A stretch of DNA of 64,000 nucleotides from Streptomyces cavernicola. Lineage in GTDB: Bacteria > Actinomycetota > Actinomycetes > Streptomycetales > Streptomycetaceae. Shown in pieces: positions 43,002-51,646 of the stretch. Numbering within the stretch: position 1 is the first letter of the stretch; each line of letters begins with the position of its first letter. The notes under the pieces were generated by a model. That model made no database searches. It worked only from the letters and a program-made list of their open reading frames with translations, and was not told the DNA's origin. The DNA lies in contig NZ_JASCIQ010000017.1 in assembly GCF_029968035.1 (NCBI RefSeq), positions 62,001 to 126,000 on the forward strand. Reading direction: 5' to 3'. The position numbers and the translations under genes were made by a program.

Positions 43002-45247
43002 GCGAAGAGGCACGCGGCCGGCCGGCCGCCGTGCTGCCGCTGCGGCCCGGCGACCCCGCCGAGATCGGCGGCCGCGCGCTGCTCGGCCGCCTCGGCGCGG
43101 GCGGGATGGGCGTGGTCTTCCTGGCCCGTTCGCCGGACGGCACGCACGCCGCGGTGAAGCTGGTGCGCGCCGAGCACGCCGCCGACCCGCGGTTCCGGGT
43201 GCGCTTCCGGCGCGAGTCCCAGGCCGCGGCACGGCTGTCGGGACGCTGGCTCGTGCCGGTCCTGGACGCCGACCCGGAGGCCCGACTGCCGTGGCTCGCC
43301 ACCCCGTTCGTGCCGGGCCCGAGCCTCGCCGAGGCCGTCGACGGGTACGGCCCGCTGCCCGAGCCGGCCGTGCGCGTCCTGGGCGTCCGGCTCGCGGAGG
43401 CGCTGGCCGAGGTGCACGCGGCGGGGCTCGTCCACCGCGACGTCAAGCCCGGCAACGTCCTGCTCGCCCTGGACGGGCCCCGCCTGATCGACTTCGGCAT
43501 CGCCCGCGCCGACGGCGGCACCGCGCTGACCGCCAGCGGCCTGGTCATCGGCTCACCCGGGTTCCTCTCTCCGGAGCAGGCACAGGCCCGGTCCGACACC
43601 GCCGGACCGCCGAGCGACGTGTTCGCCCTCGGCTGCGTCCTCGCCTACGCCGCGACCGGCCGGCGCCCCTTCGACGCGGCCACCGTGGCCGGCTCGCTGT
43701 TCCGCACCGTCCACGAAGAGCCCGACCTGACCGGCGCCCCCGCCGCCCTCCTGCCGCTGCTGCACGCCTGCCTTGCCAAGTCCCCCGCCGACCGTCCCGA
43801 CACCACGGCCGTACGGGAAGAGCTCGCGGCCGACTCGCCTGTGGCGGACGGCAGTTGGCTGCCCGCCCCGCTGCCCGGCATCGTCGCGGAACGCACCGCC
43901 GCCGTCCTCTCCCTGCCCGTCCCCGAGCCCCCCGTCCCCGAGCCCCCGGCCTCCGACCCGGGCGCAACGGCCGAGGACGGCACGGCCGCCGCGACCGTGC
44001 ACGGGACGGGCCGCCCCACCCGGCGGAGGCTGCTCCGGATCGGCCTCGGCGCCGGGCTCGGAGCGGCGGCCGCCGGGGCCGGGCTCTACGCCGCACGCGG
44101 GGCCCGGACCGGCGGCGGCAAGGCCGCCCTGCCGCGCCACACCATCGGTCTGCACGCCGATCTGTCCGGCGACCAGCGGGAGTCGGGCCGGGCGCAGCAA
44201 CGCGGCGCACAGCTCGCCGTGTCGCACTTCAACGCCGCCGAAGACCGGCCCTTCGACCTGGAGTTGAAGGTCCGCGACGACCGCGGCGAAGCCCGTACGG
44301 CCGCGGAGGTGGCGGGCCGGTTCGTGGCGGACCGCGCGGTCGTCGCCGTACTCGGGCCCACCGGGGACGCCGGCTTCACGGCCGCCGCCGAGCGGTACGA
44401 GGAGGCGCTGCTGCCCATGGTGACCGTCTCCGCGTCCCCGTCGCTCCTGAACCTCGGATCACGCCAGGCCCTCTTCCAACTCCGCGCCGACACCACCGAG
44501 TTGGGCACCGCGTTCGTCCGCCACCTCGGCGCCGTCGAGCGCATCGCGCACACCGCCGTCGTCGACGACCGCGCTGCCACCGGCGACGAGGACTGGGGCC
44601 TGGTCGAACGGATCCAGCAGGCCCCGCCCACCGGAGGCCGCGTCACCGTGCACCAAGTCGCCCAGGACGACGGGGAGTTCGACGCGGCGGCCGCAGCGGT
44701 ACGGAAGTCCGGCGCCGGAGCGGTGGTCTACGCCGGAACGTCGCCGAGCCGCGCCGCCCGGTGCGCACTCGCCCTGCGGCGCGGCGGCTTCGACGGCCCC
44801 CGCATGGCACCGGAACCCGTCCTCCGCCCCGAACGGTCCCGGTTCCCGTTCCTGCAGGAGGCCGGGGACGCCGCCGAGGGCTGGCTGTGCGTGGCCACGT
44901 ACGCCGATGCGAGCCGGCTGCCCGCGGCCCGCCGCTTCACCGCGGCCTACGCCGAGCGCTTCCCCGACGCCCCCGCCCCCGGCCCCGCCGCGCCGTTCGC
45001 CCTGGAGGCCTACGACGCGCTGCTGCTCGTCGCCCGCTCCCTGCGCCGCCCGTCCGAGGGCGGCCCGGAACGCGGCTCGACGACGACCCGCCTGCGCGCC
45101 GCCCGGTACGACGGCCTCGCCAAACCCCTCGGCTTCAACCCGGCCGACGGCTCCTTCGAGTGGCTCGAGGGCCTGTTCCTGTACCGCGTGGAGCAGGGCG
45201 CGGTGAAGTTCCTCGGCAACTACCGGGACGTCACGGAGCCGGTGTAG
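42998..45247 (+). CDS. Second Ser/Thr kinase with periplasmic-binding-protein sensor domain (tandem paralogue)
   Basis: A 749-residue protein with the same plan as its upstream neighbour: kinase (LGAGGMGVVFL, HRDVKPGNVLL, DFGIARA, SPGFLSPEQA), Pro/Glu linker, TRRRLLRIGLGAGLGAAAAG membrane segment with a twin-Arg motif, then HTIGLHADLSGDQRESGRAQ, QLAVSHFNAAEDRPFDLELK and VLGPTGDAGFTAAAERYEEA as type I binding protein. The kinase parts are close, while the sensor parts differ more, suggesting duplication followed by ligand divergence. ATG 42998 overlaps the first kinase stop (ATGA), so both are made from one mRNA and could hetero-associate. Confidence 0.87.
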   Translation: MSEEARGRPAAVLPLRPGDPAEIGGRALLGRLGAGGMGVVFLARSPDGTHAAVKLVRAEHAADPRFRVRFRRESQAAARLSGRWLVPVLDADPEARLPWLATPFVPGPSLAEAVDGYGPLPEPAVRVLGVRLAEALAEVHAAGLVHRDVKPGNVLLALDGPRLIDFGIARADGGTALTASGLVIGSPGFLSPEQAQARSDTAGPPSDVFALGCVLAYAATGRRPFDAATVAGSLFRTVHEEPDLTGAPAALLPLLHACLAKSPADRPDTTAVREELAADSPVADGSWLPAPLPGIVAERTAAVLSLPVPEPPVPEPPASDPGATAEDGTAAATVHGTGRPTRRRLLRIGLGAGLGAAAAGAGLYAARGARTGGGKAALPRHTIGLHADLSGDQRESGRAQQRGAQLAVSHFNAAEDRPFDLELKVRDDRGEARTAAEVAGRFVADRAVVAVLGPTGDAGFTAAAERYEEALLPMVTVSASPSLLNLGSRQALFQLRADTTELGTAFVRHLGAVERIAHTAVVDDRAATGDEDWGLVERIQQAPPTGGRVTVHQVAQDDGEFDAAAAAVRKSGAGAVVYAGTSPSRAARCALALRRGGFDGPRMAPEPVLRPERSRFPFLQEAGDAAEGWLCVATYADASRLPAARRFTAAYAERFPDAPAPGPAAPFALEAYDALLLVARSLRRPSEGGPERGSTTTRLRAARYDGLAKPLGFNPADGSFEWLEGLFLYRVEQGAVKFLGNYRDVTEPV

Positions 45248-45384
45248 AGGGGGAGTCGGGCGGCTGCAGGGCGGGCACGGTCAGGCCGTCCCGGCTGTCC
45301 GCTCCCCTCCCTTGCCATCGGAGATCATCCAGTGTTTGCATGCGTCGGTCGGAGGAACCGCCGCATGACCGCAGGAGCCCACTC

Positions 45385-45813
45385 ATGATCGAACGTGCAG
45401 GGGAGGGGGACTTCGACTACGCGCTGCACGAAGGTTCCCCCGACACCCGTATCCAGTGGTACTTCCATGACCGCACGCGGCTGCCCGTGGCAGTTCAGTC
45501 CTGGACTCTGGCGCCTGGTGGCAGGGAGGGGATGCACGCCCATGGGGAGGGCCGGCCGCTGGAGGAGCTGTATGTCGTCGTCGAGGGCAGTGCGGTGATG
45601 CGGGTCGACGATGTCGAGTATCGACTGGGTCCGGGCGATGCGGTTCTGGCCCCTCCGGGTGCGCAGCATGACGTACGTAACACGGGGGAGGGGTCGTTGC
45701 GGTTGTTGGTCGTCTGGGGGCCGCCGGGCGAGGTCGACTTCTCGGCCTTCGGCAGTTACCGGGCGGCGGCCGCCGCGTGGGCGGCCCGGCCGGCGACGCA
45801 CCCGGGGGTGTGA
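45385..45813 (+). CDS. Cupin-domain protein
   Basis: A 142-residue single-cupin protein. Cupin motif 1 is MHAHGEGRPLEELYVVVEGS and motif 2 is PGDAVLAPPGAQHDVRNTG, giving the usual His/Glu/His metal ligands (His51, His53, Glu61, His95). It is likely to bind Fe, Mn or Zn as a small dioxygenase, isomerase or sugar-binding protein. AGGAG lies 7 bases before ATG 45385. No neighbour gives a substrate. Confidence 0.85.
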   Translation: MIERAGEGDFDYALHEGSPDTRIQWYFHDRTRLPVAVQSWTLAPGGREGMHAHGEGRPLEELYVVVEGSAVMRVDDVEYRLGPGDAVLAPPGAQHDVRNTGEGSLRLLVVWGPPGEVDFSAFGSYRAAAAAWAARPATHPGV

Positions 45814-45844
45814 ACAGCCCCGCAACACAGCGGAGTTGGCGGCA

Positions 45845-46375
45845 TCAGGGCCTCAGCAGTCCGCCCACCCACCAGTCGTGCGGCTTGCCGTCGTTGGCGA
45901 TGCCGCGACGGTGCAGGGTCCCTTCGACGGTGAAGCCGAGTTTCTCGGCGACGGCACGCGAGCCGGTGTTCCCGGCCATGGCCCACCACTCGATGCGGTG
46001 CACGTCGAGGGTGGCCCAGCCCCAGTCGCACAGGGCGCGAGCGGCCTCCACCGAGTACCCGCGTCCGCGCTGTTCCCTGACCGCCCAGTAACCGAGCTCC
46101 CAGACGCCACGGCTGATGAGGGTCAGGCAGTACGAGCCGACCAGGGCACCGGTGTCCCTGCGGAACGCGCCGAGGGTGTAGTCCCTGTCCTCGGCCCACT
46201 GAGCGGGCAACTTCTCACCGACCAGCTGCTCCGCGTCCGCACGCCGGTACGGCACCGGCACCGGGGTGTAGAACTGAATGTCCTCGTCCTGGCAGGCTTC
46301 GTACACCGCATCCACGTCGGCAGGTGTGAAGGCCCGCAGCACCAGACGGTCCGTCCCGAGAGTCACTGGATCCAT
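45845..46375 (-). CDS. RimJ/RimL-type GNAT N-acetyltransferase
   Basis: A 176-residue acetyltransferase of the RimJ/RimL class: TLGTDRLVLRAFTPADVDAV, VWELGYWAVREQRGRGYSVE (acetyl-CoA-binding loop RGRGYS in place of Q/RxxGxG/A) and GNTGSRAVAEKLGFTVEGTL. It acetylates protein N-termini or small amines. The ATG at 46373-46375 matches the conserved start. It is convergent with the cupin gene (31 bp gap) and divergent from the sigma-factor promoter region. Confidence 0.87.
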   Translation of the reverse strand: MDPVTLGTDRLVLRAFTPADVDAVYEACQDEDIQFYTPVPVPYRRADAEQLVGEKLPAQWAEDRDYTLGAFRRDTGALVGSYCLTLISRGVWELGYWAVREQRGRGYSVEAARALCDWGWATLDVHRIEWWAMAGNTGSRAVAEKLGFTVEGTLHRRGIANDGKPHDWWVGGLLRP

Positions 46376-46493
46376 CGCGGCAGTATGAACACCGGCAACA
46401 GGCGGCGGCCAACGAATATCCCGACCCGGCTCCGACCGGCAGGCGGACCGAGCGGCCGGGGACGCTGTCGTAAAAACCGGAAGGCGCCGAGGT

Positions 46494-46524
46494 GGTGAAC
46501 CGGGGGCGCCGGTTTGTCGTACAC
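46494..46524 (+). promoter_or_regulatory. ECF-type promoter of the sigma/anti-sigma operon
   Basis: GGTGAACCGG, 14 bp, CGTACAC. The same two blocks with identical spacing occur at 47910-47940 upstream of the first secreted-protein gene. It starts 71 bp upstream of the sigma gene start and fits autoregulation by the encoded ECF factor. Confidence 0.78.
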
Positions 46525-46564
46525 CACCCGTGGTGAGCCGACGACAGCGGAGCGGAAGTGGGTC

Positions 46565-47074
46565 ATGACGGCGGATGAACAGCTGCTGCGCGCGCTGTAC
46601 GACGAACATGCGGGCGTCCTGCACGCCTTCGTGCTGCGCTATGTGTCCGACCGGCAGCGCGCGGAGGACGTGGTGCAGGAGACGCTGCTGCGGGCCTGGC
46701 GGAATCTGGACGCCATCGACGCGCACCGGGGCAACCCCCGCTCCTATCTGTTCTCGGTCGCGCGCAACGTCCTGACCGACCAGTGGCGCGCGGAGCAGCG
46801 TAGGCCGCGCCTGGTCCAGAACGACGAGGCGATCCAGTCCGCGGCGGCCGCCGACGACTTGGAGCGGATGCTCGACGGCTGGCTGGTGACCGAGGCGCTG
46901 GCCCGGCTCTCACCCGAGCACCGTGCGACGATCGTCGAGCTGTACTACGGGGGACGCAGCATTGCCGAAGCCGCCGCGAAGCTCGGGATTCCCGCAGGGA
47001 CCGTGAAGTCCCGGGCGTACTACGCCGTGCGGTCGCTGCGGACGGTGCTGGAGGAAATGGGAGTGGTGCGGTGA
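46565..47074 (+). CDS. ECF RNA polymerase sigma factor
   Basis: A 169-residue ECF sigma. Region 2 is LLRALYDEHAGVLHAFVLRY, RAEDVVQETLLRAWRN and SYLFSVARNVLTDQWR; region 4 is LSPEHRATIVELYYGGRSIA then EAAAKLGIPAGTVKSRAYYA. ATG 46565 is the start closest to region 2, with GGAAG upstream. The GTG of the anti-sigma gene overlaps its stop. Twin promoters upstream of this gene and of the secreted beta-propeller gene suggest that it directs both. Confidence 0.9.
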   Translation: MTADEQLLRALYDEHAGVLHAFVLRYVSDRQRAEDVVQETLLRAWRNLDAIDAHRGNPRSYLFSVARNVLTDQWRAEQRRPRLVQNDEAIQSAAAADDLERMLDGWLVTEALARLSPEHRATIVELYYGGRSIAEAAAKLGIPAGTVKSRAYYAVRSLRTVLEEMGVVR

Positions 47075-47787
47075 AGGAGCAGAACCGGCAGCAGCACGAG
47101 GAGCTGCACACGCTGCTCGGGGCCTATGTGCTCGGCGGCCTGGGCGCGGGAGACCGGGAGCGCCTCGAATCCCATCTGGCGCGGTGCGACTCCTGCCGGG
47201 AGGAACTGTCCGCATACGCCGTCCTGCCGGGCCTGCTCCACCAGGCGGGGCCACCGCCCGAGGACGTTCCGCCGCCGGAGTCCACGTGGGAGGGGCTGGT
47301 CGCCAAGGCCCGCGCCGAGCGGTCCGACGAGTCCGCCGGGCGGTCCGACGGACGCCGTGGCCGTTGGGGCCGGCGGCCGCGCCTTGCCCTGGTGGCCGCC
47401 GCGGCGGCAGCGGGCCTGATCATCGGCGGCGGCACTGTCGGGGTCGTCGGCCTCAACCACGACCACCCCGCCGCGCCCGCCGGGCCAGGGCCGGACGGCG
47501 TACCGCTGACCGCCCTCGCGGGCAGCCCCGCGAGTGGTCACGGCAGTCTGGAGGCGCGGGCCTGGGGCACCGAAGTCGCCCTGCACGTCGAGGACTTGCC
47601 GGCGGGCGAGCACTTCGTCGCCTGGGTGGTCGACCGGGACGGGCGGCGGGAACAGGCCGCCGTCTGGACGTCCACGCCGAACGGCAGCGCCCGGCTGCGC
47701 GGCGCCTCCTCGATCCCGCGAGATCAGGTCGCGACCCTGCGCGTGGCCACCCGCGACGGCAAGCCCTTGCTGGAGATGCGCACCTGA
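47071..47787 (+). CDS. Zinc-finger anti-sigma factor (RskA-like)
   Basis: A 238-residue membrane protein. The N-terminal ZAS domain has His/Cys motif HLARCDSCREEL (about 35-46) preceded by LLGAYVLGGLGAGDRERLE. One membrane helix (LALVAAAAAAGLIIGGGTVG, about 111-130) follows, then an extracellular RskA-type beta domain (LEARAWGTEVALHVEDLPAG, FVAWVVDRDGRREQAAVW). It holds the ECF factor at the membrane until an outside signal leads to release or proteolysis. GTG 47071 overlaps the sigma stop, which secures equal dosage. Confidence 0.88.
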   Translation: MKEQNRQQHEELHTLLGAYVLGGLGAGDRERLESHLARCDSCREELSAYAVLPGLLHQAGPPPEDVPPPESTWEGLVAKARAERSDESAGRSDGRRGRWGRRPRLALVAAAAAAGLIIGGGTVGVVGLNHDHPAAPAGPGPDGVPLTALAGSPASGHGSLEARAWGTEVALHVEDLPAGEHFVAWVVDRDGRREQAAVWTSTPNGSARLRGASSIPRDQVATLRVATRDGKPLLEMRT

Positions 47788-47909
47788 ACGTCGGCGTGGG
47801 TCACCGGAGCCAGGACGGCTCACGCCGCAACCTCGGGATCCCGATACCGCCTGGCCAGGGCCCGATCTCGAAATACGGAACGAAGCAGCTCGAATTTTAT
47901 TCACCCTTC

Positions 47910-47940
47910 GGTGAACCGGAACGTCCCGCCCGGCGTACAC
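47910..47940 (+). promoter_or_regulatory. ECF-type promoter of the secreted-protein genes
   Basis: GGTGAACCGG, 14 bp, CGTACAC, identical in both blocks and spacing to the promoter at 46494-46524. It lies 32 bp before the GTG start of the beta-propeller gene, so the mRNA leader would be about 25 nt. Confidence 0.8.
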
Positions 47941-47971
47941 GACCCGGAACCGGTCATCGGAGGAGGTCGAA

Positions 47972-49501
47972 GTGGGAACGAGAAAGTTCCGCAGGAACGT
48001 GGTCGCGGCGTCCGCGGCTGCGGCGGTCGTGGCCGCGGGCGGGGTCGGGGTGGCGATGGCGGACCGCGGCGGTGCGCCGGCGCCGCGGTCGTCCGAAAGC
48101 GCCCCGGCGGCAGGACGGTCGAACGCCCCGGTGCAGGCGCCGGCGCTGCCGGGCGCACAGGCGGTCTCCCCGTCCGACCGGGTCTATACGGCGGACCAGA
48201 CGTCCAACACCGTCACCGTCATCGACCCCTCGAAGGACCAGGTCCTGGGCACGCTCGCCCTGGGCTCGCAACGGCTCGACGGCGTTCTGGGCGCGCAGTA
48301 CCTGAAGGAGGTCGGGGTCCACGGGCTCGGCTTCTCCCGCGACGGACGCCACCTCGGCGTGGTCAGCGTCACCACCAACTCGGCGGTCGTCATCGACACG
48401 GCGACCAACGAGATCGTGTCCAAGACGTACGTCGGACGGGCCGCCCACGAGGGCTTCTTCAGCGCGGACGGAAGCGAGTTCTGGGCCGCCGAGCGCGGGC
48501 AGGACACCGTGGCCGTGGTCGACGTGCGGCACGGCGGCGTCAAGAAGCGGATCCGGACCGGGCAGGGGCCGAGCAAGGTCCTGTTCAGCCCGGACGGCGA
48601 GCGCGCCTACGTCAACCACATCGGGACCGCGGAGGTCGCCGTCGTGGACACCGAGCAGAAGAAGGTCGTGCAGCGTATCCGCGGCATCGGCGACGTGTTC
48701 TCCCCGGACGCGGCGCTCTCCCCGGACGGACGGGAGCTGTGGGTCGGCCAGAAGAAGGCGGGCAAGGTGACCGTCGTCGACGTGCGCGCCGGACGCGTCC
48801 TGACCGTGCTCGACACCGGGCCGGAGACCAACCACATCAACTTCGTCACCACGGCCGACACCGCCTACGCGTACGTGACCGTCGGAGGCCGGGACGAGAC
48901 CCTGGTCTACGAGCGCCGCGGCGCGCACCCCCGACTGGTGGACCGCATCCGCAACTCCGGCTCCACACCGCACGGCATCTGGCCCAGCCCGGACAACAGC
49001 AAGGTCTACGTGGCCCTTGAGCGCGGCGACGGCGTGGACGTCATCGACACCCGTACCCGCACCGTGACCAAGTCCCTTGACGTCGGCCAGGATCCGCAGG
49101 CTCTGGTGTACGTGGCGCGGTCCGCGCCCGCGGCGAACGCCGGACTCGGACGCCAGGGCCTGTCCGCGGCCACTCGCGACGTCCCGGTCGACGCACCGGC
49201 CGACGCACCGGCGGACGCCGATGTCGAGGTGACCGCACGCCCCGTCGACGGACTCGACCAACTCCAGCTCTCCGCAAGGGCACTTGAGCCCTCGACCGCG
49301 TACACCCTCTACGCCCGTCGGTCGGGAGAGCGCGTCCCGCTGGTCGACTTCACCACCGACGCCAAGGGCGCCGCACCCCAGGTGCTGGTCTTCGCCCGCT
49401 TCACCGGCGTCTACGACGACCGTCTGACCGTCGCGCGCGCCACCGGAAAGTCCGCCGCCGCGGGCCACGGGGACCACGGGGCGCACGCGCACGACGACTG
49501 A
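47972..49501 (+). CDS. Secreted YncE/YVTN-type beta-propeller protein with His-rich tail
   Basis: A 509-residue protein. The Arg-containing signal peptide is GTRKFRRNVVAASAAAAVVA with cleavage probably after VAMA. Residues about 70-390 form YVTN-like propeller blades (VYTADQTSNTVTVIDPSKDQ, RAYVNHIGTAEVAVVDTEQK, VYVALERGDGVDVIDTRTRT). A C-terminal beta domain (about 420-490) has LQLSARALEPSTAYTLYARR. The end is His-rich (GHGDHGAHAHDD), a likely metal-binding tail. GTG 47972 has GGAGG upstream. It is driven by the ECF-type promoter and is probably an extracytoplasmic metal- or stress-related protein. Confidence 0.83.
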   Translation: MGTRKFRRNVVAASAAAAVVAAGGVGVAMADRGGAPAPRSSESAPAAGRSNAPVQAPALPGAQAVSPSDRVYTADQTSNTVTVIDPSKDQVLGTLALGSQRLDGVLGAQYLKEVGVHGLGFSRDGRHLGVVSVTTNSAVVIDTATNEIVSKTYVGRAAHEGFFSADGSEFWAAERGQDTVAVVDVRHGGVKKRIRTGQGPSKVLFSPDGERAYVNHIGTAEVAVVDTEQKKVVQRIRGIGDVFSPDAALSPDGRELWVGQKKAGKVTVVDVRAGRVLTVLDTGPETNHINFVTTADTAYAYVTVGGRDETLVYERRGAHPRLVDRIRNSGSTPHGIWPSPDNSKVYVALERGDGVDVIDTRTRTVTKSLDVGQDPQALVYVARSAPAANAGLGRQGLSAATRDVPVDAPADAPADADVEVTARPVDGLDQLQLSARALEPSTAYTLYARRSGERVPLVDFTTDAKGAAPQVLVFARFTGVYDDRLTVARATGKSAAAGHGDHGAHAHDD

Positions 49502-49621
49502 CGCAGCCCTGCCGGGATCACCCCCGGCCACACCCCCAATACTCCACCCCCCGCACGTCCCTGACCGCACACCCATAACCCCACCAACTCCACCAACCCC
49601 ATCAGCACATGAGGAGCAGAC

Positions 49622-50329
49622 ATGCGTCACAAGCCGTCCAAGCGTGCCCTGTTCGCCGCCGCCACCGCCGGAGTGGTCGCCGCGGCCACCGCGGTCGCGG
49701 CCGCCGTGGCCGCCCCCGAGTCCGACAACGCGGCCCGGCCGAAGGACGACAGGCCCGTCGAGGTCGAGGTGTTCGCCCCCGCCGAGGGCGATGTCGCCGG
49801 AGCCGAGGGAAAGGGCTGGTTCGTGGACCTGGAGGTGTCCTACCCCGGCGGCCCCGACGGGCTGCGCCAGGCCGGGTTCAGCGGCGCGCAGCTCACCGGC
49901 CCCGCCGGGCACAACAACGTGCCGCCGCTGCCCGGCACGTTCTCCCCCGGGCAGGACGACCGCCTTCCCGGCCTGGTCGTCCTCGGTTCCACGACGATCG
50001 ACAACCCGGACCGCAAGTTCGCCGGCCCCGGCACCAACCTGGCCAACCTGTTCAACGTGACGGGCATCAGCGACCGGTCCGCCGACGCGACCAGGCTGTG
50101 GGACACCTGGATCGTCGGCGACTCCATCATGGGCAAGGACGTCGACACCGTCCTGACCGTCGCGGTGATCGACGACCTCGACCACAACGGGGTGTACGAC
50201 GACGCCCCCGACGCTGTGAAGGACCTGAACGGTGACGGGCGCGTCGACGGAAAGGACCTGGAGGCCCTGGGAGTTGCCTCGGAGGTCGAGAAGGTCCGCT
50301 TCCGCCTGAACGGCGCCCCCGCCGCCTGA
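49622..50329 (+). CDS. Secreted protein with EF-hand/dockerin-like calcium-binding C-terminus
   Basis: A 235-residue secreted protein. Signal peptide KRALFAAATAGVVAAATAVA with cleavage near 30. A middle domain begins WFVDLEVSYPGGPDGLRQAG and contains GLVVLGSTTIDNPDRKFAGP. The C-terminus has Asp-rich loops DDLDHNGVYDDAPD and DLNGDGRVDGKDLEALG, the second a good dockerin/EF-hand-like calcium loop. I recognise no family for the middle. It lies 120 bp after the propeller gene with no hairpin between, so it is probably cotranscribed from the ECF-type promoter. It ends 17 bp before the strong terminator. Confidence 0.8.
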   Translation: MRHKPSKRALFAAATAGVVAAATAVAAAVAAPESDNAARPKDDRPVEVEVFAPAEGDVAGAEGKGWFVDLEVSYPGGPDGLRQAGFSGAQLTGPAGHNNVPPLPGTFSPGQDDRLPGLVVLGSTTIDNPDRKFAGPGTNLANLFNVTGISDRSADATRLWDTWIVGDSIMGKDVDTVLTVAVIDDLDHNGVYDDAPDAVKDLNGDGRVDGKDLEALGVASEVEKVRFRLNGAPAA

Positions 50330-50346
50330 CCTCGCACGCGCACATC

Positions 50347-50388
50347 GCCGACCGGCCCCCACCGATACACGGGTGGGGGCCGGTCGGC
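50347..50388. terminator. Strong bidirectional terminator
   Basis: Perfect 17-bp arms (GCCGACCGGCCCCCACC and complement) around the 8-nt loop GATACACG. It lies between the convergent secreted-protein and YeiH genes, 17 bp from one stop and 19 bp from the other, and closes both transcripts. Confidence 0.9.
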
Positions 50389-50407
50389 CGTTCAACGCAG
50401 GGTTCGG

Positions 50408-51538
50408 TCAAAGGGTTCCGGTCAGGTACTGGAGGACGAGGCTGGTGACGGAGACGACGATCCACAGGCTGGCGCCGAGGACGAGCGGCCGCGGGCCGGT
50501 GCGGCGCAGTCCGGCGAGGTCGGTGGAGAGTCCCGTGGCGGCGAGCGCGACGGTGATGAGGAAGACCGAGAGCTCGCTGAGTCCGGGGTGGGCGGCCGCC
50601 GGGATGAGGCCGAGGCTGTTGGCCGTGGTCATCAGCAGGAAGCCGACCAGGAACACGGGCACCAGCTTGACCACCCGGAGCCGGGGGCCGGTCGTGGCGT
50701 CCGACTCGGCACGGTCGCGGCGCTGCACCAGCCAGGCGAGTCCCAGACAGATCGGGATGATCATGAGAGTGCGGGTGAGTTTGACGACGACCGCGTGATT
50801 CGAAGCGATCGGACCGTACGTGGCGGCCGCCGCGACCACGGAGGACGTGTCGTTGACGGCCGTGCCCGCGAAGAGGCCGAAGCTTTCCTGGCTCATCCCG
50901 AGCAGGTGGCCGATCAACGGGAAGGTGAGCACGGCCGCGACGTTGAACAGGAAGATGGTGGAGACCGCGTACGCGACCTCGACGCCGGCCGCGCGGATCA
51001 CCGGAGCGGTGGCCGCGATCGCCGAGGCGCCGCAGACGCCGGTGCCCACGCCGATCAGCGTACGCAGGTCCCTGACGACGCCGAGCCGGCGGCCGATGCC
51101 GTACGCGCAGGCCAGACAGATCACCAGCGAGCCGATCATCACCGGCAGCGAGCTGACGCCCACGTGGACGATCTGGGTCAGCGACAGCTGGGAACCCAGG
51201 ACGACGACCGATATCTGCAGGACCCGCTTGGCGGCGAACGCGATGCCGGGACGCCAGCGTGGGCCCGGCTTCAGCAGGGCGGCGACCAGCACGCCCAGGA
51301 CGATCCCGGCCACCGGGCCGCCGACGAGGGGGAACACCTTGCCGATCGCCGTGGCCGCCAGGGCGAGGGCCAGGGCGAGGGCCAGCCCCGGTACGAGTGA
51401 GGCCGGTCCCGTCGGGCTCGTGCGCGTGGTGGTGCCCGTGCGCGGGAGGGGCGGCTCGGGGCGGTGCCCGGAGGGCCGGGCCGCCGACGCGGACTCAGCC
51501 TTCGGTGGGGTGACCTGACGGTCCAGATCTTCGCTCAT
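50408..51538 (-). CDS. YeiH-family putative sulfate exporter
   Basis: A 376-residue membrane protein of the YeiH/UPF0324 family: about ten hydrophobic segments, with GVGTGVCGASAIAATAPVIR, FGLFAGTAVNDTSSVVAAAA and LMIIPICLGLAWLVQRRDR. Members are predicted to export sulfur oxyanions. Near Xsc, which frees sulfite inside the cell, a sulfite/sulfate export role is likely. The ATG at 51536-51538 begins a 50-residue polar leader. The divergent LysR gene with a palindrome between them resembles other yeiH/LysR (YeiE-like) pairs. Confidence 0.85.
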   Translation of the reverse strand: MSEDLDRQVTPPKAESASAARPSGHRPEPPLPRTGTTTRTSPTGPASLVPGLALALALALAATAIGKVFPLVGGPVAGIVLGVLVAALLKPGPRWRPGIAFAAKRVLQISVVVLGSQLSLTQIVHVGVSSLPVMIGSLVICLACAYGIGRRLGVVRDLRTLIGVGTGVCGASAIAATAPVIRAAGVEVAYAVSTIFLFNVAAVLTFPLIGHLLGMSQESFGLFAGTAVNDTSSVVAAAATYGPIASNHAVVVKLTRTLMIIPICLGLAWLVQRRDRAESDATTGPRLRVVKLVPVFLVGFLLMTTANSLGLIPAAAHPGLSELSVFLITVALAATGLSTDLAGLRRTGPRPLVLGASLWIVVSVTSLVLQYLTGTL

Positions 51539-51593
51539 GGCCTCGACTCTGGGACGCCCCGTTGTGCGGTTGTAGCCCCGAGTTCGCGAGGAG

Positions 51594-51614
51594 GTCATAA
51601 CCAACTGATATGAC
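51594..51614. promoter_or_regulatory. LysR-type operator between yeiH-like and lysR genes
   Basis: GTCATA-N9-TATGAC, perfect 6-bp arms, in the 108-bp divergent gap. It contains AT-rich half-sites typical of LysR boxes and is the only palindrome there. It starts 53 bp upstream of the lysR start. Confidence 0.72.
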
Positions 51615-51646
51615 TGCGGACCGGATTCGGCCCATACCCTGGAGCC

